From contig CAJWGQ010000127.1 of NCBI GenBank assembly GCA_913041025.1, positions 1-8,123 on the forward strand: DNA of 8,123 nt. The letters are read 5' to 3'. A program made the position numbers and the translations under genes. Shown one piece after another: positions 1 to 5,781 of this stretch. A model generated the notes under the pieces. It was not told where the DNA came from. It searched no databases and saw only the letters and a program-made list of their open reading frames with translations. Source of the stretch: an uncultured Gammaproteobacteria bacterium. Its GTDB lineage: Bacteria > Pseudomonadota > Gammaproteobacteria > Pseudomonadales > Azotimanducaceae_A. Position 1 is the first letter of the stretch, and every line of letters begins with the position of its first letter.

Positions 1-2
1 TC

Positions 3-227
3 GCGGAATTAGAGAGAAAGGCTAGGCTTAACACCCCTTCTGAGATACGAATTGCGGTCCCGTATTACAAGCCGAGCCGCAATAAAACAAATATCACTCC
101 AGATTACTTTATTCATACGACTGAGGCCTGGTTGAAATTCCCTCATTCCCTAGAAGGGCTATCGGTTGAAGAAATCGCTGAGCACCGGCCTGATTTGAAT
201 GAAATACTGAGTCAGGCTATTAGTTAG
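3..227 (+). CDS. C-terminal part of an unrecognised protein (5' end outside window)
   Basis: Only frame 3 is open from the window edge. It gives about 74 codons ending in TAG at 225-227, closely followed by an in-frame TAA at 228-230, a double stop. The residues have normal protein composition, with segments such as RIAVPYYKPSRNK and a C-terminal helix-like stretch LSVEEIAEHRPDLNEILSQ. The other two plus frames hit stops within about 24 bases. I do not recognise the family, and no signal peptide, catalytic motif or membrane segment is visible in this fragment. The gene is convergent with the TonB operon, so it is probably not functionally tied to it. A real coding tail is likely from the length and composition, but the product is unknown. 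Confidence 0.6.
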   Translation, partial: AELERKARLNTPSEIRIAVPYYKPSRNKTNITPDYFIHTTEAWLKFPHSLEGLSVEEIAEHRPDLNEILSQAIS

Positions 228-252
228 TAATATAACTAGTCGAGGTGATAGG

Positions 253-296
253 GTTGGTTCGAGTTATCAGAGTATCTGATTCTATAGTCTCCCAAC
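253..296. terminator. Possible bidirectional terminator/hairpin between convergent genes
   Basis: The 99-bp gap between the convergent stop codons contains a perfect 6-bp stem, ATCAGA (266-271), loop GTA, TCTGAT (275-280). An outer 5-bp pair, GTTGG (253-257) with CCAAC (292-296), surrounds it. The location suits a shared terminator. However, the stem is AT-rich and there is no clean run of T on either side, only TTTCTTC after 296. Treat it as a weak candidate. Confidence 0.3.
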
Positions 297-326
297 TTTC
301 TTCAGTTTTGTGCATTGACCGTATTT

Positions 327-1580
327 TTAGCGATTATTTGAAATCCATTCTGCTTGGCGTTTCATGTCTTGCGAGTAGCGTAGCCAACTTGAGGCTGACC
401 TTTCAACCGACTCGTAGGCTCTAGCCTTTCTGAGAGAGGTTCTAGCAGAATCAAACTTGCCAAGCTCGCTTTGCGCAATACCGAGGAGCAGCCACGTTTC
501 ACCTGGTTTTTCTAATTTTCGTGACAAAGCTTCCTGTAAATTGTTTTCTGCTTCCTGCCATTGGCTTGAGTTGATTTGCAGATTAGCCATTTTCCTTAGG
601 GGTTCGCCATGATCAACTATTTCCGACAATTCGGAATAAGTTTCTACTGCGTTATTTAGTTCACGCGCGCTGACCCAGGCCTGCGCAACCAGATCAAGGT
701 ATACTTCATTCCGATTTAAGATCCCATTGCTCATTGCCTTTTCGATCAGTCTCGCTGCGTGATCCGGGATTTCTTTTATCATGGCTAGCTGGAACAGCGA
801 TTTTATGGTGGTTTCTTTTTCAATTAGATCGTTTTCAAACGCGACCTTAAGCGACGCAAGGGCATAGGAAGGGTTATCCATCATCATGTAGACGCTAGCG
901 AGTTGCTCCCAATAGCCTGTTTTCTCAGGCCAAAGCTCGATAACTTCTAATAACACTTTTGCTGCGTCTGGAAAGCGCTTCAGCTCGAAGTAGTTTGCAG
1001 TAAGCAGTTGGTACCAGGTCTCACGTGGTTTATCGCTGTCTTTAATAGCGGTTTCTGCGTAAGGGACAGACTCCTGGTATCGCTTCACTTGTGCGTAAAT
1101 ATTTGCCATAAAGATGTACTGATTAGGATTTGGGGTCTCGAGTTCCGCAAACCATTCTTTGGCAAAAATCATCGCATTATCAAATTCACCAAGTGCTGCA
1201 TAGAGCTGCGCTACCATGTAGCCCACATTAAAGGTCACGTTTTGGGGTAACTTTTTTGTGTCGAGGCTTTTCCTCAGCTGAATAATTGCTTCTTCAAATT
1301 GTTCATCAGCCATCAATGCATAGCCAAGAGTTTGCAGAGTTAAAGCTTCATCGAGGGATTCTTCCGAGACATTGTCGAGGAGAATCTCGAGGCGGTTGAT
1401 GGCTGACTTCAAGTTGCCGGTTTGGTCCTCGCTGGATGACATTAATTCCTGAATTGCTGTTAACTCTCGGTAGGTTTTAGTGGAGACGGAATCAGCGAAG
1501 GAAATGACAGATTGAAGACTTAGCAACAAGACAATAAGTCCTAGCAGCTTTGAGAAGAATACCGAACTTTTTGTTCTCAT
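327..1580 (-). CDS. Periplasmic tetratricopeptide-repeat (TPR) protein of the TonB2/TtpC operon
   Basis: The protein has 417 aa and starts at ATG (1580-1578). It has a signal peptide of roughly 29 residues: basic MRTK, a hydrophobic core LLGLIVLLLSLQSVIS and a likely cut after SFA. There is no lipobox Cys, so it is probably soluble periplasmic or anchored by an uncleaved signal. The rest is helical with TPR-like repeats: about 83-107 (LGYALMADEQFEEAIIQLRKSL), 118-143, 154-180, 188-213, 223-248 and a clear last one at 361-387 (WLLLGIAQSELGKFDSARTSL). TPRs are protein-binding scaffolds. A TPR gene is the usual last member of TonB2/TtpC operons, where its role is poorly defined; helping assemble or position the complex is an inference. 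Its start overlaps the tonB stop as ATGA, implying coupled translation. The TPR assignment is firm; the function is not. Confidence 0.85.
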   Translation of the reverse strand: MRTKSSVFFSKLLGLIVLLLSLQSVISFADSVSTKTYRELTAIQELMSSSEDQTGNLKSAINRLEILLDNVSEESLDEALTLQTLGYALMADEQFEEAIIQLRKSLDTKKLPQNVTFNVGYMVAQLYAALGEFDNAMIFAKEWFAELETPNPNQYIFMANIYAQVKRYQESVPYAETAIKDSDKPRETWYQLLTANYFELKRFPDAAKVLLEVIELWPEKTGYWEQLASVYMMMDNPSYALASLKVAFENDLIEKETTIKSLFQLAMIKEIPDHAARLIEKAMSNGILNRNEVYLDLVAQAWVSARELNNAVETYSELSEIVDHGEPLRKMANLQINSSQWQEAENNLQEALSRKLEKPGETWLLLGIAQSELGKFDSARTSLRKARAYESVERSASSWLRYSQDMKRQAEWISNNR

Positions 1581-2218
1581 GTGCTGTTACCAAGCTTGAA
1601 TTCAATTGTTTGTCTTGCACGTTGCGCTACAGGGTTGCCGTCTACGATTTTTGGTCTGAACTTCCAGCGTTTCATAGCGGCAATAGCTGCTTTATCAAAC
1701 AATCTCTTCGGGTTAGATTCTATAACGGAAACATTAAAGACGGTTCCATCGGGTTGTATGGTTACAGCCATCGTTACGTAACCCTCTAACCCTGCTTGTT
1801 TTGGGCCTCTGGGGTAAGTGGGCGGAACTCTAACTATTGGTATGACGTCTGTATCAAACCCTGCAAGACCGTCTCCTTGTTTCAAGGTGCCTAGAAATGG
1901 GCCGTCACCTGAATTTAATGGGACACCGATTGAAGGCATGTCCATATTGAGATTCGGGTTGAAATTGGTCATTTGATTGGTGATGTCAGGTGTCTCGGGC
2001 GCCTCGTCGGGGGGAGGGGGTTCTCGAGGCGGTTGTCTTTTCTTTGTTTTGATATCCTCGTTCTGTTTAACCCGCACAAAATTTAAGTAGGTTCGATCAC
2101 CGCTCGGTTTATCGAGAAAGGGTTCAGTGGCGATCATCAGCTGCATAAAGTAGAAAACGCTGAATCCAATTATTACAGAAAGCCCCAATAACAAAGGTTT
2201 CTGGAAAGTAAATCCCAT
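1577..2218 (-). CDS. tonB: TonB2-type energy transducer TonB
   Basis: This 213-aa protein delivers ExbB/ExbD proton-motive energy to outer-membrane receptors. Residues 8-30 form the N-terminal membrane anchor. Residues 62-78 are a short Pro-rich/charged linker (REPPPPDEAPETPD). Residues 82-122 are Asn/Gly-rich. Residues 125-210 are the TonB C-terminal domain, with the YP motif at 135-136, GLEGYVTMAVTIQPDG (143-158) and a terminal AMKRWKFRPK helix-strand stretch. The anchor contains no His, unlike the Ser-His pair known in the E. coli TonB anchor; that absence is expected of TonB2-type proteins. The Pro-rich region is short compared with E. coli TonB, so reaching the outer membrane may need help from TtpC (inference). 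The gene abuts exbD exactly (stop ends at 2219, ATG begins at 2218) and overlaps the TPR gene by 4 nt. Confidence 0.93.
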   Translation of the reverse strand: MGFTFQKPLLLGLSVIIGFSVFYFMQLMIATEPFLDKPSGDRTYLNFVRVKQNEDIKTKKRQPPREPPPPDEAPETPDITNQMTNFNPNLNMDMPSIGVPLNSGDGPFLGTLKQGDGLAGFDTDVIPIVRVPPTYPRGPKQAGLEGYVTMAVTIQPDGTVFNVSVIESNPKRLFDKAAIAAMKRWKFRPKIVDGNPVAQRARQTIEFKLGNST

Positions 2219-2632
2219 TCAAAATCCTTCGTCTGCTGCTACAGAGACGTTTATGGCGCCAGCTAGCCTCGATTGATCCATGACTTCAATGAGGGTTTCT
2301 GTTTTTGAATCAGCGTCGGCAACGATAATTACTGCTGCGCCAGGATTTTCAGCTAACCCTCTCTCGACATTTGCTCTCACTGCACGTTTATCAATCTGTC
2401 TTTTGTCCATAAATATTTGATTTGAGGAAGTGATCCCGATCTGAATACTATTGGAGTCAGTCACCACCGCTGTGTCTGCATTGGGTCTACTCACGTCTAC
2501 TCCAGATTCTTTCACAAAAGTTGATGTGACGATGAAGAAAATCAACATAATGAAGACAACGTCTAACATTGGCGTTAAATCAATCTGGGCTTCTTCTTGA
2601 TCGTCAAACGCGGTATTTGTCGGATCATTCAC
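2219..2632 (-). CDS. exbD: ExbD-type biopolymer transport protein
   Basis: The protein has 137 aa, typical for ExbD/TolR. It has a short cytoplasmic N-terminus, one transmembrane helix at about 22-40 and a periplasmic domain at about 45-135. The key membrane Asp is visible in the motif DLTPMLDVVFIML (18-30), at D24, equivalent to the essential E. coli ExbD D25. ExbD dimers sit in the ExbB pore and couple proton flow to TonB. The only sensible start is GTG (2632-2630), because the ATG two bases further on is out of frame. It has a good ribosome site, AAGGAG at 2641-2646, 8 nt away and lying inside the 3' end of exbB. The gene starts 4 nt after the exbB stop, and its own TGA is directly followed by the tonB ATG. 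Confidence 0.94.
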   Translation of the reverse strand: MNDPTNTAFDDQEEAQIDLTPMLDVVFIMLIFFIVTSTFVKESGVDVSRPNADTAVVTDSNSIQIGITSSNQIFMDKRQIDKRAVRANVERGLAENPGAAVIIVADADSKTETLIEVMDQSRLAGAINVSVAADEGF

Positions 2633-2636
2633 TGCT

Positions 2637-3152
2637 TCAGCTCCTTATATCAAGCGCTTGGGTTAGAGTTTTAAACTCCTTTTTGTAACGCCTGTCCAGT
2701 TGAGTGGCGAAAGGTATGGCCATGAGGGCTATCACCATCCCGCTCATGGTAGGGATAGTCGCTGCGCTGACTCCGTCAGCCATAGCTCTAGGATTCCCGG
2801 AACCCAAATAAGCCATTACATCGAATACTTGGATCATGCCAGTTACCGTGCCTAGCAAACCAAACATAGGCAGTAGGGCTATAAGCACTGGGATAATCTT
2901 AAGATTTCTTAGCATTTCGATTTCAACTTGAGAAATGAGTTTCTTGCGTTCAACTTCGGCGAACCAAGAATTTTTATCTTCTAGACCTTCCCAAATAGTG
3001 GTGACCACAGCCACATGGTGAGGGTTCTCTCGAAGAAAATAATAGTATCTTTCTAGAATAAGCCAGCACAGCCAGATGGATAGAAATAGTATGGCATAAA
3101 GCACATCACCACCCTTGTCTAGAAAGTCTCTTAGATCACTAAAAACCTCCAT
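2637..3152 (-). CDS. exbB: Short ExbB (ExbB2-type) MotA/TolQ/ExbB proton-channel protein
   Basis: The protein has 171 aa, shorter than E. coli ExbB (about 244) but usual for TonB2-type ExbB. There are three predicted membrane helices: about 17-34, 86-108 and 125-148. The family signature PMFGLLGTVTGMI is at 95-107, including pore Thr T102. The third helix reads GVSAATIPTMSGMV (127-140). The position of the canonical E. coli ExbB Glu176 (GIAEAL) is here Ala130, while the Thr corresponding to T181 is kept (T135). From memory, ATIPTM is typical of ExbB2 proteins, so the change looks like a subfamily trait and not decay. The ATG at 3152 follows the ttpC stop after one base with only a weak upstream Shine-Dalgarno, so coupling to ttpC is likely. 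It should form the channel with ExbD. Confidence 0.93.
   Translation of the reverse strand: MEVFSDLRDFLDKGGDVLYAILFLSIWLCWLILERYYYFLRENPHHVAVVTTIWEGLEDKNSWFAEVERKKLISQVEIEMLRNLKIIPVLIALLPMFGLLGTVTGMIQVFDVMAYLGSGNPRAMADGVSAATIPTMSGMVIALMAIPFATQLDRRYKKEFKTLTQALDIRS
2641..2646 (-). promoter_or_regulatory. Ribosome binding site of exbD (AAGGAG)
   Basis: AAGGAG on the minus strand lies 8 nt before the GTG start at 2632. It decides in favour of this non-ATG start. It lies inside the last codons of exbB, so exbD translation is probably coupled to exbB. Confidence 0.65.
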
Positions 3153-3153
3153 C

Positions 3154-4533
3154 TTAAGGATCTGTCTCTTGCTTAGATTCTGATTTCACTTTGGTGGCAA
3201 TTACAGCGAGAAATTGTTCGCCCACGGTCTTTGTTATTTTTGTTACCTGACTGGACAACAAACTATGACTGAGGAGCAACGGTATAGCTGCGCATAAACC
3301 CAGGACGGTAGTCACCAATGCTTGGGAGATGCCGCCAGCCATTAATTTTGGATCGCCGGTACCAAATAAAGTGATTGCTTGAAAGGTTCCAATCATCCCG
3401 GTTACGGTTCCAAGCAGTCCCATTAAAGGCGCGATGGCAGCTAGTACCTTTATAACAGGCAGTCCCTTTTTGATCTCAGCAATATCTGAGTAAACAATTT
3501 CTTCTATTCGACTCTTTATCGTTTCAAGGTTTAAGTGCTTGTTTTCATAGTAGGCAGTTAATATTCGACCAAGAGGATTGTCGGGTCTTGGCGAATCCAA
3601 ATCTTTGAGTTGATTGCTGATTCTCAGACGCAACCTCGTCAATTCGATTAGTCGCTGTGCAACCAAGGCCATACCGATCAATGTAAGTATCAGTATTGCG
3701 TAACCAACGACTCTTCCTTGTTCTATGCGCTCCAGAAGGCTTGGTGCTTGCACTATTAGACCGAGTAGGGCGCCCCGAGAGGGATCGACATAAAATCCTA
3801 CGGATTTCTCGAACTCAGCGGAACTTAGGTCGTTCGCGGAAGAGCGTATGTAAGCATCAGGTTGTCTCGCTAGTTCGGCTAGCTGTTCGTTTTCAGAAAA
3901 ATAGCTTAGATAAATATCATCTGTGATTGCGTTGAAGGTGCCGACACGTATTACTTCACTGGAGTATTTATTCCCATCCGGTTTGACCACTTCGTTTGTA
4001 AAGCGGCTGGTTTGGCCAGAGAGCACCGCTTCCTCGATCAGTAAACTCCATAATTCTCGCATCTGCGGTATCGTTGGTATCTCAGTGCTCTCCGCTAGTT
4101 GGGATATGGATGCTTTGCGCTCAGGTTTCTCAAGCGTAATCAGCGAATCAAAAATCATTGTTTCGGTATCGTCGGCTACTTGCCTGAAAACTCCAAAGAG
4201 TTCTCCAAGGTCTCCGACTCGCTTATCAAGTTTTGATTCAAGGTCAGTCAACAATTCTTCGTTTTTGTCGAAGTCGACTTGTAATTTACGGCGGGTCGAT
4301 TCTTGAGCGGCAACTTCCGCTTCGGCCTTTCTCATGAGAGAGTTTTGCTTTTCTGCTTCTGTTCTAAATCGCGACTCTCTCTGCTCGTTGCGAATTGCCT
4401 CTTCAGTCCTGTTTTCTTGGATCTTTTTCAGAATATCAAGTGGTGAATCTTGGCTGTGCGATGTGAGCGCCAGTGAAAACGTCAGACACAATAACAAGGT
4501 TTTCAAAAGTTTTTGTCGGTGTACTGCAATCAT
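3154..4533 (-). CDS. ttpC: TtpC-like protein: periplasmic coiled coil fused to MotA/TolQ/ExbB domain
   Basis: From ATG 4533 the protein has 459 aa, the usual TtpC size. TtpC is the extra ExbB-like component required by the Vibrio TonB2 system. Residues 1-27 are a signal peptide (LLKTLLLCLTFSLALTS core). Residues 31-110 are a charged coiled coil. Residues 115-270 form a periplasmic region. Membrane helices are at about 275-293, 361-384 and 405-424. The channel signature MGLLGTVTGMI is at 371-381 and GISQALVTT at 401-409, with Gln404 where E. coli ExbB has Glu176. The frame is open further upstream (to 4653), but I chose 4533: it gives the signal peptide, has GAGGTGG at 4538-4544, and overlaps the preceding stop as ATGA. 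The domain shares ten identical residues with the neighbouring ExbB. It is thought to stabilise TonB2 energy transfer across the periplasm. Confidence 0.92.
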   Translation of the reverse strand: MIAVHRQKLLKTLLLCLTFSLALTSHSQDSPLDILKKIQENRTEEAIRNEQRESRFRTEAEKQNSLMRKAEAEVAAQESTRRKLQVDFDKNEELLTDLESKLDKRVGDLGELFGVFRQVADDTETMIFDSLITLEKPERKASISQLAESTEIPTIPQMRELWSLLIEEAVLSGQTSRFTNEVVKPDGNKYSSEVIRVGTFNAITDDIYLSYFSENEQLAELARQPDAYIRSSANDLSSAEFEKSVGFYVDPSRGALLGLIVQAPSLLERIEQGRVVGYAILILTLIGMALVAQRLIELTRLRLRISNQLKDLDSPRPDNPLGRILTAYYENKHLNLETIKSRIEEIVYSDIAEIKKGLPVIKVLAAIAPLMGLLGTVTGMIGTFQAITLFGTGDPKLMAGGISQALVTTVLGLCAAIPLLLSHSLLSSQVTKITKTVGEQFLAVIATKVKSESKQETDP

Positions 4534-5303
4534 TTTGCCACCTCGCTTGGGGTATCGACAGGCAGCCTGAGGAGTGTCGGCGGTGATTGCTTCCTCGCTA
4601 TTCTGAGCCCATCTCGGACTGAACGTCGGTATTCGTCTTCTAAAACCTCCCACTGCCGGTCGGCTTTATCCCAATTTCCGGTTTCCTCGCTATCCAGGGT
4701 CTGATAATAAAGACCTATTCGACCAACCCTGAGGAAATCGACAGTTCGCGGCGTACCACCCATATCCAGCTCTCCGCGATATGATTCGATGGTCCTCCCG
4801 TAATCGGCCTCAATGAGATAAGCCTCCATTATGCGTCGATATTTTTCTCCGGCGGTCACGTCTGCCCGATCGATTAAACGCTTGAGATTTTCCACTCGAT
4901 CTCGCCTTTCTTGCGTTAGGAACGGGATATCGCCTTCAATTAACTGGTTCAATGTCTCCGTCATTTCTAGCATCAGAGGTAGTGCGCCAGTTTCTATGCT
5001 TTCAATTTCTTCAGTCTGACGTTTGATCGATCGGATCTCCTTTTGTTGAGACTCGATCAATCGCCTTAGTTGGCCATTGTAAATAGTGAGACTTTCAGCT
5101 CGTTGAATAGCCGCGGCGTAGGATTTTGCTGCGGCGTTGGCTTCATCATCGTAGTCGTTTATTTTCTCCTGACTTAATGAGGCTTCTCGATTGATATCAG
5201 ATTGAAGGTTTATTGCCTTCTCGTTAGCGCCAACCGGGATAGCCTGAAAACATAATAACGAGGCACTTGCTGTAACAAGTAGTACCTTAAGGAGTGACCG
5301 CAT
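4530..5303 (-). CDS. DUF3450-family periplasmic coiled-coil protein, first gene of the TonB2 operon
   Basis: From ATG 5303 the protein has 257 aa. It has a signal peptide of about 26 residues (MRSLLKVLLVTASASLLCF, likely cut after PVGA). A long coiled coil spans about 30-105, rich in E, Q, K and R. The conserved DUF3450 body spans about 107-230: IPFLTQERRDRVENLKRLID, the KYRRIMEAYLIEADYGRTIE stretch, then FLRVGRIGLYYQTLDSEETGNW. The predicted location is the periplasm. No enzyme motif is visible and the family has no settled biochemical role; it regularly precedes ttpC in TonB2 operons. The ATG is supported by AGGGGA at 5311-5316, 7 nt upstream. A TTG six codons earlier lies before that site and is rejected. 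The stop overlaps the ttpC start as ATGA. Confidence 0.9.
   Translation of the reverse strand: MRSLLKVLLVTASASLLCFQAIPVGANEKAINLQSDINREASLSQEKINDYDDEANAAAKSYAAAIQRAESLTIYNGQLRRLIESQQKEIRSIKRQTEEIESIETGALPLMLEMTETLNQLIEGDIPFLTQERRDRVENLKRLIDRADVTAGEKYRRIMEAYLIEADYGRTIESYRGELDMGGTPRTVDFLRVGRIGLYYQTLDSEETGNWDKADRQWEVLEDEYRRSVRDGLRIARKQSPPTLLRLPVDTPSEVAK
4538..4544 (-). promoter_or_regulatory. Ribosome binding site of ttpC (GAGGTGG)
   Basis: GAGGTGG on the minus strand lies 4 nt before the ATG at 4533 (7 nt when measured from GAGG). It sits within the last codons of the DUF3450 gene. It is the main reason to place the ttpC start here and not 40 codons upstream. Confidence 0.6.
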
Positions 5304-5400
5304 TTTTAAATCCCCTAACAACAGTGGTGTTGATTCTTTTCTCTTTACCGAGCCCGACTACTTCTCTGGAGCAAAAGGTGTGCCAGAAGATGCTTAGGAA

Positions 5401-5408
5401 ATTTTATA
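5401..5408 (-). promoter_or_regulatory. Candidate -10 element for the TonB operon (TATAAAAT)
   Basis: Reading the minus strand, TATAAAAT lies about 97 nt before the DUF3450 start. No good -35 hexamer lies 16-18 nt upstream, so the call rests on the -10 match and position alone. A Fur-like site lies 24 nt further upstream. Confidence 0.25.
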
Positions 5409-5432
5409 AGGGCGTTCCCAAGTCCCTAAGCT

Positions 5433-5447
5433 TGAAAATAAGAATCT
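5433..5447. promoter_or_regulatory. Weak Fur-box-like sequence upstream of the TonB operon
   Basis: TGAAAATAAGAATCT matches the 7-1-7 Fur consensus (TGATAAT-N-ATTATCA) at 10 of 14 defined positions. It lies just upstream of the candidate -10 of the TonB operon. Iron control would make sense for a TonB system, but a match this loose is not rare by chance in AT-rich DNA. Confidence 0.2.
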
Positions 5448-5546
5448 GTTGTTTTTTGGGTAGTACAAAAGTGCGTTTTCTGTGTGCGCTTTTAACCCGT
5501 TTGTTTCTTTTTGGTGCAGTTCAATTCCCTTATTGCTATAACTCAT

Positions 5547-5563
5547 CACGGTGGAACATCGTG
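5547..5563. other. Compact inverted repeat/hairpin in the divergent intergenic region
   Basis: CACGGTG (5547-5553), loop GAA, CATCGTG (5557-5563) forms a 7-bp stem with one G-T wobble. On the plus strand it is followed by TTTACTTT. It could be an operator half-site pair, part of a 5' leader of the permease mRNA, or a weak terminator. The DNA alone does not decide between these. Confidence 0.35.
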
Positions 5564-5739
5564 TTTACTTTGGGTGTAGCCTTTTTCAGGCACACTTATT
5601 CAGTCTGGCACCTATGTTGCTTTTCTGTTTTTTTAAAAGATGCGGATCTTGAGAGATTTTTCAGGCTTTCTTTCTTTAAAGGAGTGGTCGTCAGATTTTG
5701 AGAGTCCACCGTTATTGCTTGCAGCTGGATGAGTTATTG

Positions 5740-5781
5740 ATGGAATCAATGATTGAAAATAATCGTGAAGGTGACGTTTAA
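5740..5781 (+). CDS. Possible short leader ORF overlapping the permease start
   Basis: ATG at 5740 opens a 13-residue frame (MESMIENNREGDV) whose TAA at 5779-5781 shares its last A with the permease ATG (TAATG). The frame stays open upstream to a TTG at 5698, which would give 27 residues with a Shine-Dalgarno-like AAAGGAG set rather far away. The Shine-Dalgarno for the short version is poor. It could be a coupling peptide for permease translation or a chance frame. There is no known homologue that I recognise. Confidence 0.2.
   Translation: MESMIENNREGDV

Larger units (their letters stand above)
5304..5780. other. Divergent intergenic region between the TonB operon and the permease gene
   Basis: This 477-bp region must hold the promoters of both directions. 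It is T-rich on the plus strand. It contains a weak candidate promoter and Fur-like site for the minus operon, a strong short hairpin at 5547-5563, a 10-nt direct repeat (TTTTTCAGGC at 5582-5591 and 5657-5666) and a small reading frame running into the permease start. I see no tRNA, no recognisable riboswitch and no convincing larger gene. The one long open stretch (5294-5701, +) has implausible Phe/Cys-rich composition. Confidence 0.6.

Noticed and set aside
1008..1789. Plus-strand open frames opposite the TPR and tonB genes
   Set aside because: They are shadows of the minus-strand coding frames and show no protein-like motifs.
3696..4306. Plus-strand open frames opposite ttpC (3696-3926 and 3923-4306)
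   Set aside because: They are antisense to a well-supported gene, with low-complexity Ser/Arg-rich translations and no recognisable domain.
4534..4653. 40-codon N-terminal extension of ttpC
   Set aside because: It would bury the signal peptide, lies wholly within the DUF3450 coding region, and lacks the ribosome site that is present at 4533.
5304..5321. Six-codon extension of the DUF3450 gene from a TTG codon
   Set aside because: It lies upstream of and over the AGGGGA ribosome site, which is well placed for the ATG at 5303; the ATG also gives a clean signal peptide.
5294..5701. Plus-strand 135-residue open frame in the divergent intergenic region
   Set aside because: It begins with GTG inside the start of the DUF3450 gene on the opposite strand, has a Phe/Cys-rich composition unlike a normal protein, and shows no family motif. 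It is most likely chance openness in T-rich DNA.
5740..5766. GATT-N6-AATC inverted repeat and Fur-like match just before the permease
   Set aside because: The arms are only 4 bp, and alignment to the 19-bp Fur consensus gives about 8 matches, no better than chance.
5304..5780. Purine riboswitch upstream of the XanQ-like permease
   Set aside because: The conserved purine-aptamer junction sequences and three-stem layout are not found; the one hairpin (5547-5563) does not fit.
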